Assembly (NCBI RefSeq): GCF_050624435.1
Contig: NC_134536.1
Span: forward strand, 6,204,758-6,268,757
Direction: 5' to 3'
Origin: Tenrec ecaudatus
Taxonomy: Eukaryota; Chordata; Mammalia; Afrosoricida; Tenrecidae
DNA: 64,000 nucleotides
Under the pieces are notes generated by a model, which did not search any database, had not been told where the DNA came from, and was given only the letters and a program-made list of their open reading frames with translations. The position numbers and the translations under genes were made by a program. How positions within the stretch are numbered: position 1 is the first letter of the stretch; every line of letters begins with the position of its first letter. Shown here one piece after another: positions 45,581 through 56,372 of the stretch.

Positions 45581-45991
45581 TGTGGCAGTTGCCTAATTTC
45601 CTGCCAACTTGAAGTGTAGGGGTTGAGTGGAGCCTGTCAATCAGGTCACAGCCTGATGCTGCCTCCTGGTGGCTGTGGGCTCCTCCTAGGGAGGGACCTG
45701 GGACCCTTCCCCTCTCTCTATGCCTTCCCTTTCCTGTTGGTGATCCATGCTGAGACCTGTCCAAGCCCTGGAGATGCATCTACCCCTACTGGATCCACAA
45801 GACTGCACCACCCACCTGCCTGTGATAATCCTGGATGAGTCTAAATGAGGGTCTTATGGACTCATAATGGACTTGATCTCTACAGGACTAGGATGTTTGC
45901 TTGACATATAAGGCCTTCTCGATAGAAAGCTCTTTCTTACACATATATGAGTGTCAGTGGATTTTTTCTCTAGTCAACCTTGTCTAACCCA
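45581..45991 (+). mobile_element. MaLR-like solo LTR inside RTE
   Basis: 411 bp from 'tgtggcagttgcctaatttc' to 'aaccttgtctaaccca'. The 5-bp target duplication gtatg / gcatg (45576-45580 and 45992-45996) is confirmed because the RTE sequence joins in register across it. Confidence 0.85.
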
Positions 45992-46118
45992 GCATGTGAG
46001 AGCTGACATTGAATAAGGAAAACCTAAGAATCATCCATGCGTTTCAATTGTGGTGCTGCAGAAGGATATTGAAAATTCCATGGACTGCTAATAGGACAAA
46101 CACATCTTGTTGGTAGAG
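45992..46118 (+). mobile_element. RTE, last part
   Basis: 'gcatgtgagagctgacattg', 'aataaggaaaacctaagaat' and 'aaaattccatggactgctaa'. Ends at about 46118 before the normal RTE tail. Confidence 0.8.
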
Positions 46119-46164
46119 GTGAAAGATTGTTTTATTTGAATTGTGTTCTTCCCAGCCCTGCCAG

Positions 46165-46315
46165 TAGATCTGACATCCTTGGCCAGACCACCTTCCTTGC
46201 AAATCTATTTCTTCTTCAGTGAAATGGTGATAACGTCTAACTTGTAGAGGTGGTGTAAATGCTCGAAAGGATAACATATACTGGGTCATTCCTGTGGACA
46301 CAGAGGGTGTTGAAC
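46165..46315 (+). repeat. MIR fragment
   Basis: 'ccttggccagaccaccttcc', 'ttcttcagtgaaatggtgat' and 'cgaaaggataacatatactg' follow the MIR consensus order. Confidence 0.65.
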
Positions 46316-47604
46316 TAGCTCACAAACTCCGTGCAAATAGATGACATGCTTCACACTGACAGTCTGCCGCACCATTTTCCTTCTCTTTTACAATAACCCA
46401 AACTCAACATTATCTGGGCTCAATGCCTTGCCTTGCCTTCCCACCCATGGCTGTCTGTGCCTGTCCCTCAGTTCAACCACTTCAAAGTCTTCATGCTGTC
46501 CCATGGTACACACCCCTTTGTCCTGTGACCTCTGGGACTCCAGCACTTCTTATTGCCTGCCGGTCCCATGGGCCACTTCTTCTCAGTCATTCTCGTGATT
46601 TCCTCTCTGCTTCAGAACAAAGCATGAGGGCCGAATTCTGAGAACTGCTCTCTGTTCTGTACAATATTGTTATGTGTGTCATGTAGACCTCTCCTTCTTA
46701 ATGCAACTGTGCGATGATGACTCCATAATGGATTTCTCTACCCATACTCCCTCGCTTACTGACTACTGAATCAGTGTGTCATGGGGAATAGGTGTCTCAG
46801 ACATGGCATGTCCATCATGCAACTCAACGTAGTGCGTGTCAAGCCCACTCTTCCCCCCACAACCCATATCTCCCCTCATAGCACTGCTATTCATTGCTGA
46901 GTCAAATACATATATTTCAAAGAATTAAATTTTAACTCTTTATTAGGCAGGGGTTTCCTCTTTAGATCACCAGCATTGTATTCAACAGTTTAAACCAATC
47001 CTCAAATCCCTTAATAGTTTACCCCTCACTTGCTCCATGGCTTGTATTCTCCCTCTTATGGTGAGCTATCTTTCTCATTTGACCCACATTAACACCTGTC
47101 AACCATGTAACCCCTTGTTGTCTCTTTCTCTCTCTTTCCTTCCCGCTGCCTTTGGCAAACTCCAAAATCTTAGGGATCTATCTGATCCTTCACCTTCTCA
47201 CTCAGCTTTTACCCCCAACCATTTTATGGGCACATACTTTACCTATCATACAATTCAATCGTTCATTCATACCAAGGGGCATTATACAGTCTACACCACA
47301 TCAATCTTAGAGATTTCCCCCTCCCTCATGGTTAAATCACCTTTAAAATGAATTGTGCAATCACAATCAGTTCTAGGGCTCCCTGCCCCCTCCTACCTTC
47401 ATTACTTACTCCTGAAAACCCCTTTCTCTCCCTATCACCTACAGCCCACCCCTGCTTTCCCTATGTCCCCTTGTATCAGTTATTCTCATTGTGCATCCAC
47501 TTCTCCTGTGCTTCACAGCTTGTGAACTCAACAGAAAACAATAAAAACCAAAATCGTACTGAGGTGGTAAGGCTAAAATTATAATAGTATGAAGTCATTA
47601 ATAC
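46316..47604. other. Unassigned, pyrimidine-rich sequence
   Basis: 46.4-46.6 and 47.1-47.5 kb are C/T-rich. Frames over them (46341, 46423, 47037, 47348) are low-complexity and I do not accept them as genes. Confidence 0.4.
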
Positions 47605-48152
47605 AACTTTCTTATATTTTAATTTTTATAGGGGCTCATACAACTCTTATCACAATACATACATCAATTCTATAAAGCACATTTGTACATTCATTGCACT
47701 CATCATTCTCGAAACATTTGCTCTCCATCTAAGCCCCTGGCATCAGCTCCTTATTTTTCCCCTCCCTCCCTGCTCCCCCCTCCCTCATGAACCCTTGATA
47801 ATTTATAAATGATTATTTTGTCATATCTTGCACTGTCCGATGTCTCCCTTCACCCACTTTTCTGTTGTCTGTCCCCCAGGAAGGCGGTTACATGTAGATC
47901 CTTGTAATCGGTTCCCCCTTTCCAACCCACCCTTCTTCCACCCTCCCAGTATAACCACTCACACCACTGATCCTGAAGGGATCATCTGCCCTGAATTCCC
48001 TGTGTTTCCAGTTCCTATCTGTACCAGGGTACATCCTCTGGTCTAGCCAGATTTGTAAAGTAGAATTGGGATCATGATAGTGGGGGGGGGGGGGTTGGGA
48101 AGGGGAGGAGAAGCATTTAGGAACTAGAGGAAAGTAATGTAACTTTCTTATA
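47605..48152 (-). mobile_element. L1-like 3' end with 12-bp target duplication
   Basis: Element 47617-48140, perfect direct repeat aactttcttata at 47605-47616 and 48141-48152. Begins 'ttataggggctcatacaact' and is truncated in the 'aggaactagaggaaag' block. A run of about 11 G sits near 48085. Confidence 0.9.
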
Positions 48153-48404
48153 ATCCATCAGCAAACCTAGAGAAGTGTGTCTCACACTAGTCCTAAATCT
48201 GATCTTGCGAACCCTTCTCCACTACCACCCTCACCAGAGAGGCTGCCCTGGCTCCCTCTGGCTCCCCACAATGCCTCCTCACAGGGCTTCTTCCTTCCTC
48301 TCTTGTTAGGTTATGTGTGTATGATAACAACTTCTTCTTGTGGGTTAGGTGGGGTCTATAACTGAGACCATCAATTTTGCAGCCAATGATGCATCCTACT
48401 TTCC

Positions 48405-48580
48405 CAGTGACTTGCCCTGCTTCCCTTTCCGCATTGCCATCTTGCAGGAGATTATCTGCCTCTTCCCCCAGTTTAACATCTGTCTTCCTTCTGCCTATCC
48501 TTCTGCTTCCACCCCTGGCAACCATCAACGTCTCTTTCTTTTGGCATGAAAAACTTTCCCTTGATTTTTGAGCCTGTCGA
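48405..48580. repeat. Unnamed dispersed repeat, copy 1
   Basis: 'cttcccccagtttaacatct', 'cctggcaaccatcaacgtct' and 'tttggcatgaaaaactttcc' align with 50090-50255. Possibly an older LINE 3' UTR. Confidence 0.5.
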
Positions 48581-49064
48581 ACTTCCGCTTGTTCTGCAGG
48601 GAGCAGCTGGAACAGTCCTCCTAAAACATTCCCCACATGTCTAAACAGACGCATATTTAAAAGGAAAGCTAAAGTTAATCCTTCCCGTGGCCCCTAGCCC
48701 TCTGCAAGCCTTTAAGACCAAATCTCCTTCTCTTACCCGCACTGGTCCGCAGACTTCTGGACTACTGCTCACCAAGAATGTTTTCACCTCAGGCTCTCCC
48801 CCTTGTTTTATATTGGTCTGTGTGCAAATGTTGTTTATTCTAAGTGATTCTCTGACCACTGTCCTACAACACGCACTCCTTTGACTGCAGTATAATTTTC
48901 TTGTTGGAACACATTACACAATGGATTCTAAACTCATCTTGCTCATCTCTAGTCTGTATCTCCCCCTCTGCATCATGCGAGCATGTTTTGCAACATCCTT
49001 TTGTGTTCTTAGCACCCACAGCCGGTCTTGATTCAAAGTAGGTCACTGGGAGACTGGTTTTGAG
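48581..49064. other. Unassigned intergenic sequence
   Basis: No repeat or exon recognised. Confidence 0.35.
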
Positions 49065-49068
49065 AGGG

Positions 49069-49195
49069 ATGGGTGGGTAGGTCGGTTGTTGGGTGGATGG
49101 ATGGATGGATGGATGAATGGATGGATGGACGGTGGGTGGGTTTAGATTGGTTGGTGGGTAGATGGGTGGAGAGTTAGTGCATGAGTGGATAGATG
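49069..49195. repeat. (TGGA/TGGG)n minisatellite-like tract
   Basis: Imperfect 4-bp repeats 'gggtggatggatggatggat', interrupted by a short 'tttagattggttgg' segment. Confidence 0.9.
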
Positions 49196-49389
49196 AATAT
49201 CAGTGCCGGCATTCAGTATAGTGGTAACTACGCTATATCATCAGTAGATATTAGCAGATAATTTTTCTGTTATAGTTATAATTCTCAAGATTTCTGTTAT
49301 TGTTTTTATTACTGTTACTTTGTGTTTAAAGTCTTAGGAGCAGGTGTCTTATTCCCGTTCCCCAATTTCATAACATCAGTAACCCAATA

Positions 49390-49960
49390 GATCATGTTCT
49401 TGCTAATATATGTTTACATCAGAATTTTCAGCACTAAGAAGTTTAATGATTTTATGGTATCATTCATTATTTTTTAGGAACAATCAAATTACAATGCATT
49501 TATTAGCCGTGGCTATAAAGCATGTGAGTGTAGAGCAAGTCTTTTTACTACTAACTCTGGTTCCTACAGACAGGCTTACAGAATGATGAATTACTAACCT
49601 TTTTATTAATGAGTAAGGAATCGAATGAAGCTGCCCTATTTTTAATTACTTTGAATATGATTAGGCTAATTAAAGGCAGGAACAAAAGCAAAAATAAAAC
49701 ATAAATGAGAGAAATTACAAGTCACATAGGAAGAGCAAGTTATAATAGAAATAATCAAGTAGGTTATTACATCTTAAAACACAGTAAAGAATGATAACAT
49801 GCAGTTTAAAAACAAAATGTATTTGGGAATAGATTGTCAAGTGCCTAGCTATACTGCACTTTTACCAGGGGTCAAGTGTTACAATAATGTAATTAAAAAC
49901 ACAATATTGAAAAATGTTACCCTGTAGTTCTTCATCTAAATTATAACATTTTTATTTCTT
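49390..49960. other. Repeat-free AT-rich stretch, candidate conserved element
   Basis: Many TAAT/ATTA cores (gaattactaacc, tttttaattactttg, ggctaattaaaggc, tgtaattaaaaac) and no SINE, LINE or LTR in about 570 bp. No open frame. Looks like a developmental enhancer type of sequence, but only by composition. Confidence 0.35.
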
Positions 49961-50089
49961 TTTAAAAATATCTCTTTATGAAAGAACTTTAGTGTGAATT
50001 TGGGAAAAGCTGGCAGAGCAGATCATCATTTTTATGTCCAACAACTTATCAAGCCTTCTAAAGGCTTTCTCTGTTTCAAGAATTTTTTG

Positions 50090-50255
50090 TGGGAGGGGCA
50101 TATTTCTCTTATTGAACCGTCTTCCTCTTCCCCTAAGTTAACACCTGTCTGCCCTTGAACTTGTGGCTTCTCCTTCCCTTTCTCCCTACCCTGCCCTGGT
50201 AACCATCAAAGTCAACATCTTTTAGTGCAAAAAACTCTTCTTCATTTTTTTAAGT
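50090..50255. repeat. Unnamed dispersed repeat, copy 2
   Basis: 'cttcccctaagttaacacct', 'cctggtaaccatcaaagtca' and 'gtgcaaaaaactcttcttca' align with 48405-48580. Confidence 0.5.
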
Positions 50256-50554
50256 AACATTTTTATTTCTTCATGTGAATCCCTACATTTCTGAAAGCCT
50301 ATGATTTGGATATTGTGAGAACAGAATTGCAACAATGGCATGAAACCAACTCTCTTTTGAAGCCTTAATAAGCACTGAGCAGCAATTTCATTTTCAACCT
50401 AACCCTCTGGAAGTAGAGATTAGGACCAGATAGGGTCACATCCTGGCCAGTTAGCTTCACTCCGAATCATGTCTCATACCTGTTCCTACCTCCCATGTGT
50501 CCCTACTGGTGGTGGTTGCCAGCTAGTTAGGGTGTAGCACGGACTACCCCTCCA

Positions 50555-50757
50555 AAAACCCACTGCCACCACGTCGATTCTGACTCACCGTGACCCTGTG
50601 AGATGGAGTAAAACTGCCCCAGTGGGTTTCAGAGACTGCAAACCTTCACACGAGTAGAGAGCCCCGTCCTTCTCCAGCAGAGCAGTGGAGTGGTTGGTTT
50701 CTGATGTTCCTGTGATTATAAGCCCAAAGCATGACCCGCTATGCCACCACGACTCTC
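50555..50757 (-). mobile_element. AfroSINE copy, near full length
   Basis: 'gtcgattctgactcaccgtg', 'gggtttcagagactgcaaac', 'gtccttctccagcagagcag' and 'gctatgccaccacgactct'. Confidence 0.85.
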
Positions 50758-50832
50758 CCAAAGTATTTGTTGAATGAATGAATGAACTTATAATAATTCT
50801 ATTCTGAGCCTTTACGAGGACAGTCCAAAAGC

Positions 50833-51172
50833 AAACCAACTGTCATCAAGTGGATTCCAACTCACAGGGGGCCTATAAGACAGAGTAGAATCATCCCATA
50901 AGCGTGTGGGCAAGAAAAGAGGAGAAAAAATGATTAGGGCAAAGACTGTACAGATGTGCTTTATACAATTGATGTATGTATATGTATGAACTGTGATAAG
51001 AATTGTATGAGCCCCTAATAAATTGTTAAAAAAAAGGCAAAAAAAAAAAAAAAGGGTGTGGCTTGTGCATCTTACAGACACATCTTTTCCCGTGGAGCCA
51101 CAGGTGGTTTCGAACTGCCGACCTTTTGGTTAGCAGCCCGGTGCTTTAACCTCTGCACGACCAAGGCTCAGA
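50833..51172 (-). mobile_element. AfroSINE copy interrupted by an L1-like tail
   Basis: Tail part 50833-50892 ('ggattccaactcacaggggg') and head part about 51056-51172 ('gtggagccacaggtggtttc', 'ttggttagcagcccggtgct'). The insertion is 50893-51055. Confidence 0.85.
50893..51055 (+). mobile_element. L1-like 3' end, very short, with A-rich start
   Basis: Starts in an A-rich linker ('aagaaaagaggagaaaaaat'), then 'gattagggcaaagactgtac' and 'atgagcccctaataaattgt', then poly(A). The only sense-strand copy of this family in the window. Imperfect target duplication around 'gtgtgg'. Linker and body match 4808-4940. Confidence 0.85.
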
Positions 51173-51590
51173 AGCTCAAATGAGGCAAAAATTCTCCTGC
51201 TGCAGCCATATCCAAATTATATGAAATCTCTTTCAAAGAGCTAAGTCCTATTTCCACCTCCCAGCCTATACTTGCACTTGCTGGCTCTCTAAAATTAAAA
51301 TAATCATTTTCTCCTCCAGGTACCAAGGAAGTTGCTCGAAGGGAGTGCAGAATTTACAGACACAGAAAAAGATTTATAGACGCATTATTTCATTCTCGAT
51401 CTTATTTCAATTGCTACCCAAATAGCTTTGTTAATTCAGTCCCAGACCCTATCACATGTATAGCAGTCCTCGGGGACATTGAGTTAGGAATACAAGCTAA
51501 GATAATAAATGTTGATCTTCGTCATGTGCTGCATTTTCACAGAAGACTAGAAATGTAGGCTATGAAACAATATGAAAGAAAGCACGTTGA
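51173..51590. other. Unassigned intergenic sequence
   Basis: No repeat or exon recognised. Confidence 0.35.
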
Positions 51591-51599
51591 TAGAACGAG

Positions 51600-51805
51600 A
51601 ATTCATCTAGCCATGGCTGCACTCCCTCAGTTTCAGGTTGCTATTTTCGTCCTGATTTGCATTGGAGCTACATTCTCTTTCTCATCTGAGGCCACCGCTT
51701 CTCTGGTTCCAGTTTACAGTGCGACAATTCGATGGGATAAAATTATTGTGTACACAGTACCTAGTGCCTAATAGACCCTCAGCAAATGAGATGTGAGCTG
51801 AACCT
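51600..51805 (+). repeat. MIR-like fragment
   Basis: Ends 'gtacctagtgcctaatagac' then 'cctcagcaaatgagatg' and 'gagctgaac', the typical MIR 3' part; the upstream half is uncertain. The 69-codon frame over it is not convincing. Confidence 0.5.
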
Positions 51806-52234
51806 GTAGAAGTTTATCAGTGGTCCCAAGTCTTTGTAGATGGGGCACGCCATGGCTCTGGGATTGCCTCATAATTTGTGATACCGTGGAGCTGAGATTT
51901 TTTTTAGGAGGGAGATTGGTTTTGAAGTAGAAATAATTTCAAATGAAATAGAATTTTCAGCAGAGGTACTTTGAACTTAGCCATCCTTGAACATTAGAGG
52001 GCATTTTAGGCTATCAATGTAGTTATTGAAATATTGGAGTATATAATTTTAATCAGCATAATCAATGACTTCACCATCTTCATCATGAATTGGTGATGAT
52101 TCCCTCAATATGGCACATATGGACATCCTGGTCACATAGCTCTACCTGTGGCCCTTGGATAGTGAGATTATTATCTCTGTCATTGGCTAGAGAAGCAAAA
52201 CCAATGAAGCATATAAATGTTTGTATTGTAGCAG

Positions 52235-52440
52235 TTTTCAGGTGTTGAGTCAATTTCAACTCATAGTGACTCTGTATACAACAGAACAAAACACTGCCTG
52301 GCCCTACACCATCTTCACGAATCATTATGTGTGAGTCCATTATTGCCAGAGAGATATGGAAATATGCTGAAATAACAGGCTCAAGCATAATGATTAAGAG
52401 GGCGGTGCAGGACCAAGCAGTGCTTTGTTTTGTAAAAGCG
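52235..52440. mobile_element. RTE tail as an inverted repeat (hairpin)
   Basis: 52235-52345 is the antisense RTE tail ('acagaacaaaacactgcctg'); 52371-52433 is the same tail in sense ('aagcagtgctttgttttgt'). Arms of about 60 bp are separated by about 25 bp. Confidence 0.75.
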
Positions 52441-52991
52441 GCTTATTTAAAGGAAATGGCCCACATCACTCTACAAGTGACTAAGCCACCAGTCTTTGGA
52501 TCACATGTTAGGCTAGAGGTTTCTCTCCACTGAAATAGCCGCGGGGGTGATGAACCCAAGATTGGCAGGAAGACAGCAGGCTTGTAGCTGTGGAGCCAAT
52601 TGAATCCAATGTTGGCAGGTCAAGCTTGTGGCTGCTTTGGTGAATAAATCCCAGGTTGGCAGATAAAATGGTGGACTTTTGAAAACTCTCAGTGTCAGCA
52701 AGCAATATGACAGTTAGCTGGCTCAAGTCCAAAGAACCAGAGGTCAAAGGGCCAAATGAAGGATCCAGACCAAGCAAAAATCAATCATGTTTTCCACAGC
52801 ACCCATTTATATTGGATGGAGACCACAACCTTGATAAGCTCTCATTATGGGAATTACTAGGCTTCAAATCACTTAAGAATCTTGACCCAGCCAAGTTGAT
52901 ACAAAGCCTCAACTATCACAATCTCAATTTTGCAGATGATAAAATTCTAGTACAGAAAGATAACTCTCTGCCCTTATATTTCACAGCAAAT

Positions 52992-53182
52992 CCCAAATGA
53001 AACGCTCTCCCATCAAGTTGATTCTGACTTAGTGATTCTGTATAGGGTTTGTGTGGCTGTAAATCTTTACAAGAATATATGTACATATCGCCTCATTTTT
53101 CTCCCATGGAGCCATTGGTGAGTTTGAATGGTTGACCTGGGGTTAACAGTCCAACCCTTACCCAGCACAACTAGCAGGGCAC
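52992..53182 (-). mobile_element. AfroSINE copy
   Basis: 'caagttgattctgacttagt', 'gtggctgtaaatctttacaa', 'cctcatttttctcccatgga' and 'agcacaactagcagggcacc'. Confidence 0.8.
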
Positions 53183-53388
53183 CTATTTGGTAAAACTAAG
53201 TTTTGAAGTCTGATGTTCTGATTCTGAAATTCATGTGCTAGTCAGTAGGTAGCATATGTTGACCTTGGGTGCTGGTGCAGTCGTCATACATGGAGCAGTG
53301 TCACTTATATTAACACTCCCCAGATTAAGACCCATGTTACCAGGCAAGCATTTTATTCAGAATATTTATCTGACACTTTATCTGGATC

Positions 53389-53572
53389 GAGGAGCACTGG
53401 TGGCAATGGAGGGTGAGCATGAGACTGCTAACTTCAAGGTCAGCGCTCCAAACCTACCAGTCACTTCTCAGCGGAGAGAAGAGTCTATCTTCTCCGAGAA
53501 AGATGTGTCGCCTCAGAAACCCTGTCCAAGGTGGCTGTGAGTCAGGATTGACTTGAAGGTAGAAGGTTTATT
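53389..53572 (+). mobile_element. AfroSINE copy
   Basis: 'gaggagcactggtggcaatg', 'gactgctaacttcaaggtca' and tail 'ggtggctgtgagtcaggatt'. Confidence 0.8.
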
Positions 53573-53812
53573 GGAATGGACACCAAAACTCAGCAAAACG
53601 GGACACTGGCCATAATTAATGATATCACCTAGTGACTGCTCATTTAACAGTTCTGGATGTGGGAGATGCCTTTTTGAAATTGCATGCAATTCCGTGCATA
53701 TGTATATGTACTCCCACCCCCGTGCCCCAGAAGAAGTGTAATGCTGTTACATTCTCAGTGGTTTTTGTTTCACTTCCAAGATTTAAAATTTGTGTTTTGT
53801 GGCTAAAAATCT

Positions 53813-53858
53813 CAAAACCAAACTTAGTGTCATTGAGTTGATTCTTACTCATGAAAAA
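53813..53858 (-). mobile_element. AfroSINE tail fragment
   Basis: 'aaaaccaaacttagtgtcat' and 'ttgattcttactcatg', abruptly followed by a second SINE. Confidence 0.6.
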
Positions 53859-53861
53859 CAA

Positions 53862-54053
53862 CCAGTGGCCATCAGTCAATGTTGACTCATAGTGGCTCTA
53901 TAGGACAGAATTGAACTTCTCCTGGGGTTTCTGAGGCTGTCAACTATTATTGGATGAGATTGCTCATCTTCCTCCTTCTGAGCACCTGGTGATTTTTAAT
54001 TGTGGACTTGGTGGTTAGTAGCTCAATGTATAAGCCACCATGTCACCAGGTCT
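53862..54053 (-). mobile_element. AfroSINE copy
   Basis: 'cagtggccatcagtcaatgt', 'gactcatagtggctctatag' and 'gccaccatgtcaccaggtct'. Confidence 0.8.
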
Positions 54054-54192
54054 CATTATGATTCAACATAGGGTTTCTGAGACAGTAAAGCTTTAAAAAG
54101 CAGACAGCCTCATCTCATCTTTACTTCCATGAGTAACTGGTAGGTGTGACCCATCGACCTTGTCGTCAATAGGCCATAGCTCATCCCATGGA
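54054..54192 (-). mobile_element. AfroSINE copy, tail lost
   Basis: 'gggtttctgagacagtaaag', 'gcctcatctcatctttactt' and 'cgtcaataggccatagctca'. Confidence 0.6.
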
Positions 54193-54219
54193 ATCACTCT
54201 TTGTGTTTGGAGGTTAGGT

Positions 54220-54432
54220 TTAGAGCCTCATTGGCTCAGTGAGTAAAAGCCTGGCTGATAACTTGTTTAGTAAAGGCCAGCAGTTCAAATCCAACCCTAC
54301 TCTCCCCCCCCCAGAAGACTATGAGTTCAATTCCTCCCTAAAACTGTACAGCCTGGGCAACCCTGTGGAGCAGATCGACTGTAGCCTCTAAGGTTGGTTT
54401 CAGAGTTGGAATGGACTCTACAGCAATGTGTT
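54220..54432 (+). mobile_element. AfroSINE copy
   Basis: 'agcctcattggctcagtgag', 'ggccagcagttcaaatccaa' and tail 'tcagagttggaatggactct'. Confidence 0.7.
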
Positions 54433-54504
54433 TATGTGAGATGGTAGATTGTATTAATATCAATTGGTTTGATAAATAAACATCGACCGTGTATTTTTAT
54501 TGTC

Positions 54505-54692
54505 GTTCTCGGATGCTGCTGAGTGAATTCTGGTCTGTAGAGGTCACACGGGGTAGAGCAGAAGTCCGCTGTGGAGTGGCTGGTGTCTCCAGACTACAGC
54601 TCACCAGATCTTTTCCCCCAGGGGGCAGCTGGGTGGTTTGAACGCATAACCTTCCAGTTAGCAGTTGAGTTAACCATTTCATCACAGGAGCC
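54505..54692 (-). mobile_element. AfroSINE copy
   Basis: 'ctgagtgaattctggtctgt', 'gtctccagactacagctcac' and 'gttagcagttgagttaacca'. Fifth SINE piece in under 900 bp. Confidence 0.75.
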
Positions 54693-54849
54693 AGTGGGAG
54701 AAGGATGGGATTCCTGGCATGAGAGACACTTCATTAGAGAGTCCGCACTGTGGGGTGTAAGTGAAGAGACTGTGGAGTTTGAGATTTCTGAGTTTGGGTC
54801 CCCAGAGCCTGGGCAGGCATGGCCAGGGAATGCCCAGTAAGATGGAGAC

Positions 54850-55205
54850 TTGTTTTAGAGAGTGTTATACTCTTAGTCACGTTTCTAAAAGGAATTAGGG
54901 GTGTAGGGAATTGTTAATTATCTTTATATCAGCTCTGAAACTGCAATGGTTATTTCTCTGCCTAATTTTTTATTACTCAAGATGGTTGCCTTAAAAAAAC
55001 CCCCAAATTTTATTATCTATTTACTTTGTTTTCTATGAACATTTTACATCCTGGGAAATTTCATTTCCAGATATTTTTAATTAGGTAAATATTTTTTCAA
55101 CTGAAATAAATGATTCAACAAAGTTGAATGAAATGGCACTTTCTAGCTGAAATTTTGAATGCAATTGGCTGCCATATGACACTTAATTAAAAATGCCTGA
55201 TGCCT
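54850..55205. other. Repeat-free AT-rich stretch, candidate conserved element
   Basis: TAAT-rich ('aattgttaattatcttt', 'tttttaattaggtaaat', 'acttaattaaaaatgcc') with no recognised repeat. Function inferred from composition only. Confidence 0.3.
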
Positions 55206-55364
55206 TCCTGTACTGCTCCCTGACCTTCAGCCCCTCACGTCCTCCCACTTCTCTCACTGCTGCTCTTCCGATGCCTGGCCGGTTTCAGGATGCGAGACCA
55301 GGCTCCCCGTTGCTCTCCTCTCCCACTGCCTCCGGAGGCGGGCAGTGAACCACAGTACAATATC

Positions 55365-55550
55365 AGCATGTGGCTTAGTGGGTTCCACAATGCGCTGCTA
55401 CTGCAAGGTGAGCAGAATAACAGTGCCAGGTGCTCGCCAGGGGAGATGAGGTTTTCTATTCCTGTTGAAGAGTTATGATCTTGGAAATATACATGTCTCC
55501 CCTGTTCTAGAGGATCAACATGAGTCAGAATTGACTCTGGCAGTGCATTC
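55365..55550 (+). mobile_element. AfroSINE copy
   Basis: 'catgtggcttagtgggttcc', 'aggggagatgaggttttcta' and tail 'aacatgagtcagaattgact'. Confidence 0.7.
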
Positions 55551-55579
55551 ATATAAACATATAGATGGTACACCTTAAC

Positions 55580-55762
55580 AAGGAGCCTTTGGGGCATAAT
55601 GGGTTACCCGTGGGGCTGTTCCTCTAAAGGCAAGCAGCTGCAACCTACCAACTGTTTCTTGGGAGAAAGATGAGGCTCTCTGTTCGTGTAAAGATTTACA
55701 GCCTCAAAACCACAGAGAGCATCGCTGAGTCAGGATCAGCTCTGTGGCAGTGAGTTTGTTCG
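55580..55762 (+). mobile_element. AfroSINE copy
   Basis: 'ggagcctttggggcataatg', 'cttgggagaaagatgaggct' and tail 'cgctgagtcaggatcagctc'. Confidence 0.8.
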
Positions 55763-55764
55763 TA

Positions 55765-55855
55765 TGGGTGGCCCAGGTGCAGTCCGTGTCTTGCTCTGCT
55801 GATCACAGGGTTGCTGTGAGTTGGAACTGACTGACTGGCACCTAAGAGAAACAAC
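55765..55855 (+). mobile_element. RTE LINE tail fragment
   Basis: 'ggtgcagtccgtgtcttgct', 'agggttgctgtgagttggaa' and 'tggcacctaagagaaacaac', joined directly behind a SINE, as at 15929. Confidence 0.65.
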
Positions 55856-56211
55856 AACAACCAGAACAGCCGCACAGATCTTGGTCCCCGTGAGTCGGAA
55901 TCTGCATGATGCCAACTCACAACAGCAGCACAGACTGGGGAAGCGTTTGGTGTTTTAGCTTCTCCCAGCTTACGTATCGCTACTCGCATCCCTTTGATGA
56001 TTGTATTCAACACTGAAAGTCGGTCCTACATTAGCCATTGAAGTGGAGCTGGTCAGGTGGTATCTTTCAGGGCACAGTCGTCTTGTGGGGTCACTCTGAG
56101 AGGAGGAGTCACTCTTTGTGACTCCATGTGGCACCCAGTCAAAGGGACAACATGCCTGTCTGTGAAGCTGAGGATGGACACCATCCCATGACTAGGTCAC
56201 TCCCTGCCTAC

Positions 56212-56372
56212 TGTCATCCAACTGACGATTACTCAGAGGGCCCTGTGAGATAGAGCAGAACTGCCCTCTTTGGCTTCAAAGACTGTAAATCTTTATGAAA
56301 ACCGCCTGCCATGCCTTTCTCTCACAAAGCACCAGGTGCTCCAATGCCAAGCCTTTCTGTTATCAATAGATA
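56212..56372 (-). mobile_element. AfroSINE copy
   Basis: 'gggccctgtgagatagagca', 'tcaaagactgtaaatcttta' and 'caaagcaccaggtgctcc'. Confidence 0.6.

Noticed and set aside
48193..48654. 153-codon minus-strand open frame
   Set aside because: Covers an unnamed dispersed repeat (48405-48580); composition suggests a purine-rich strand rather than a protein.
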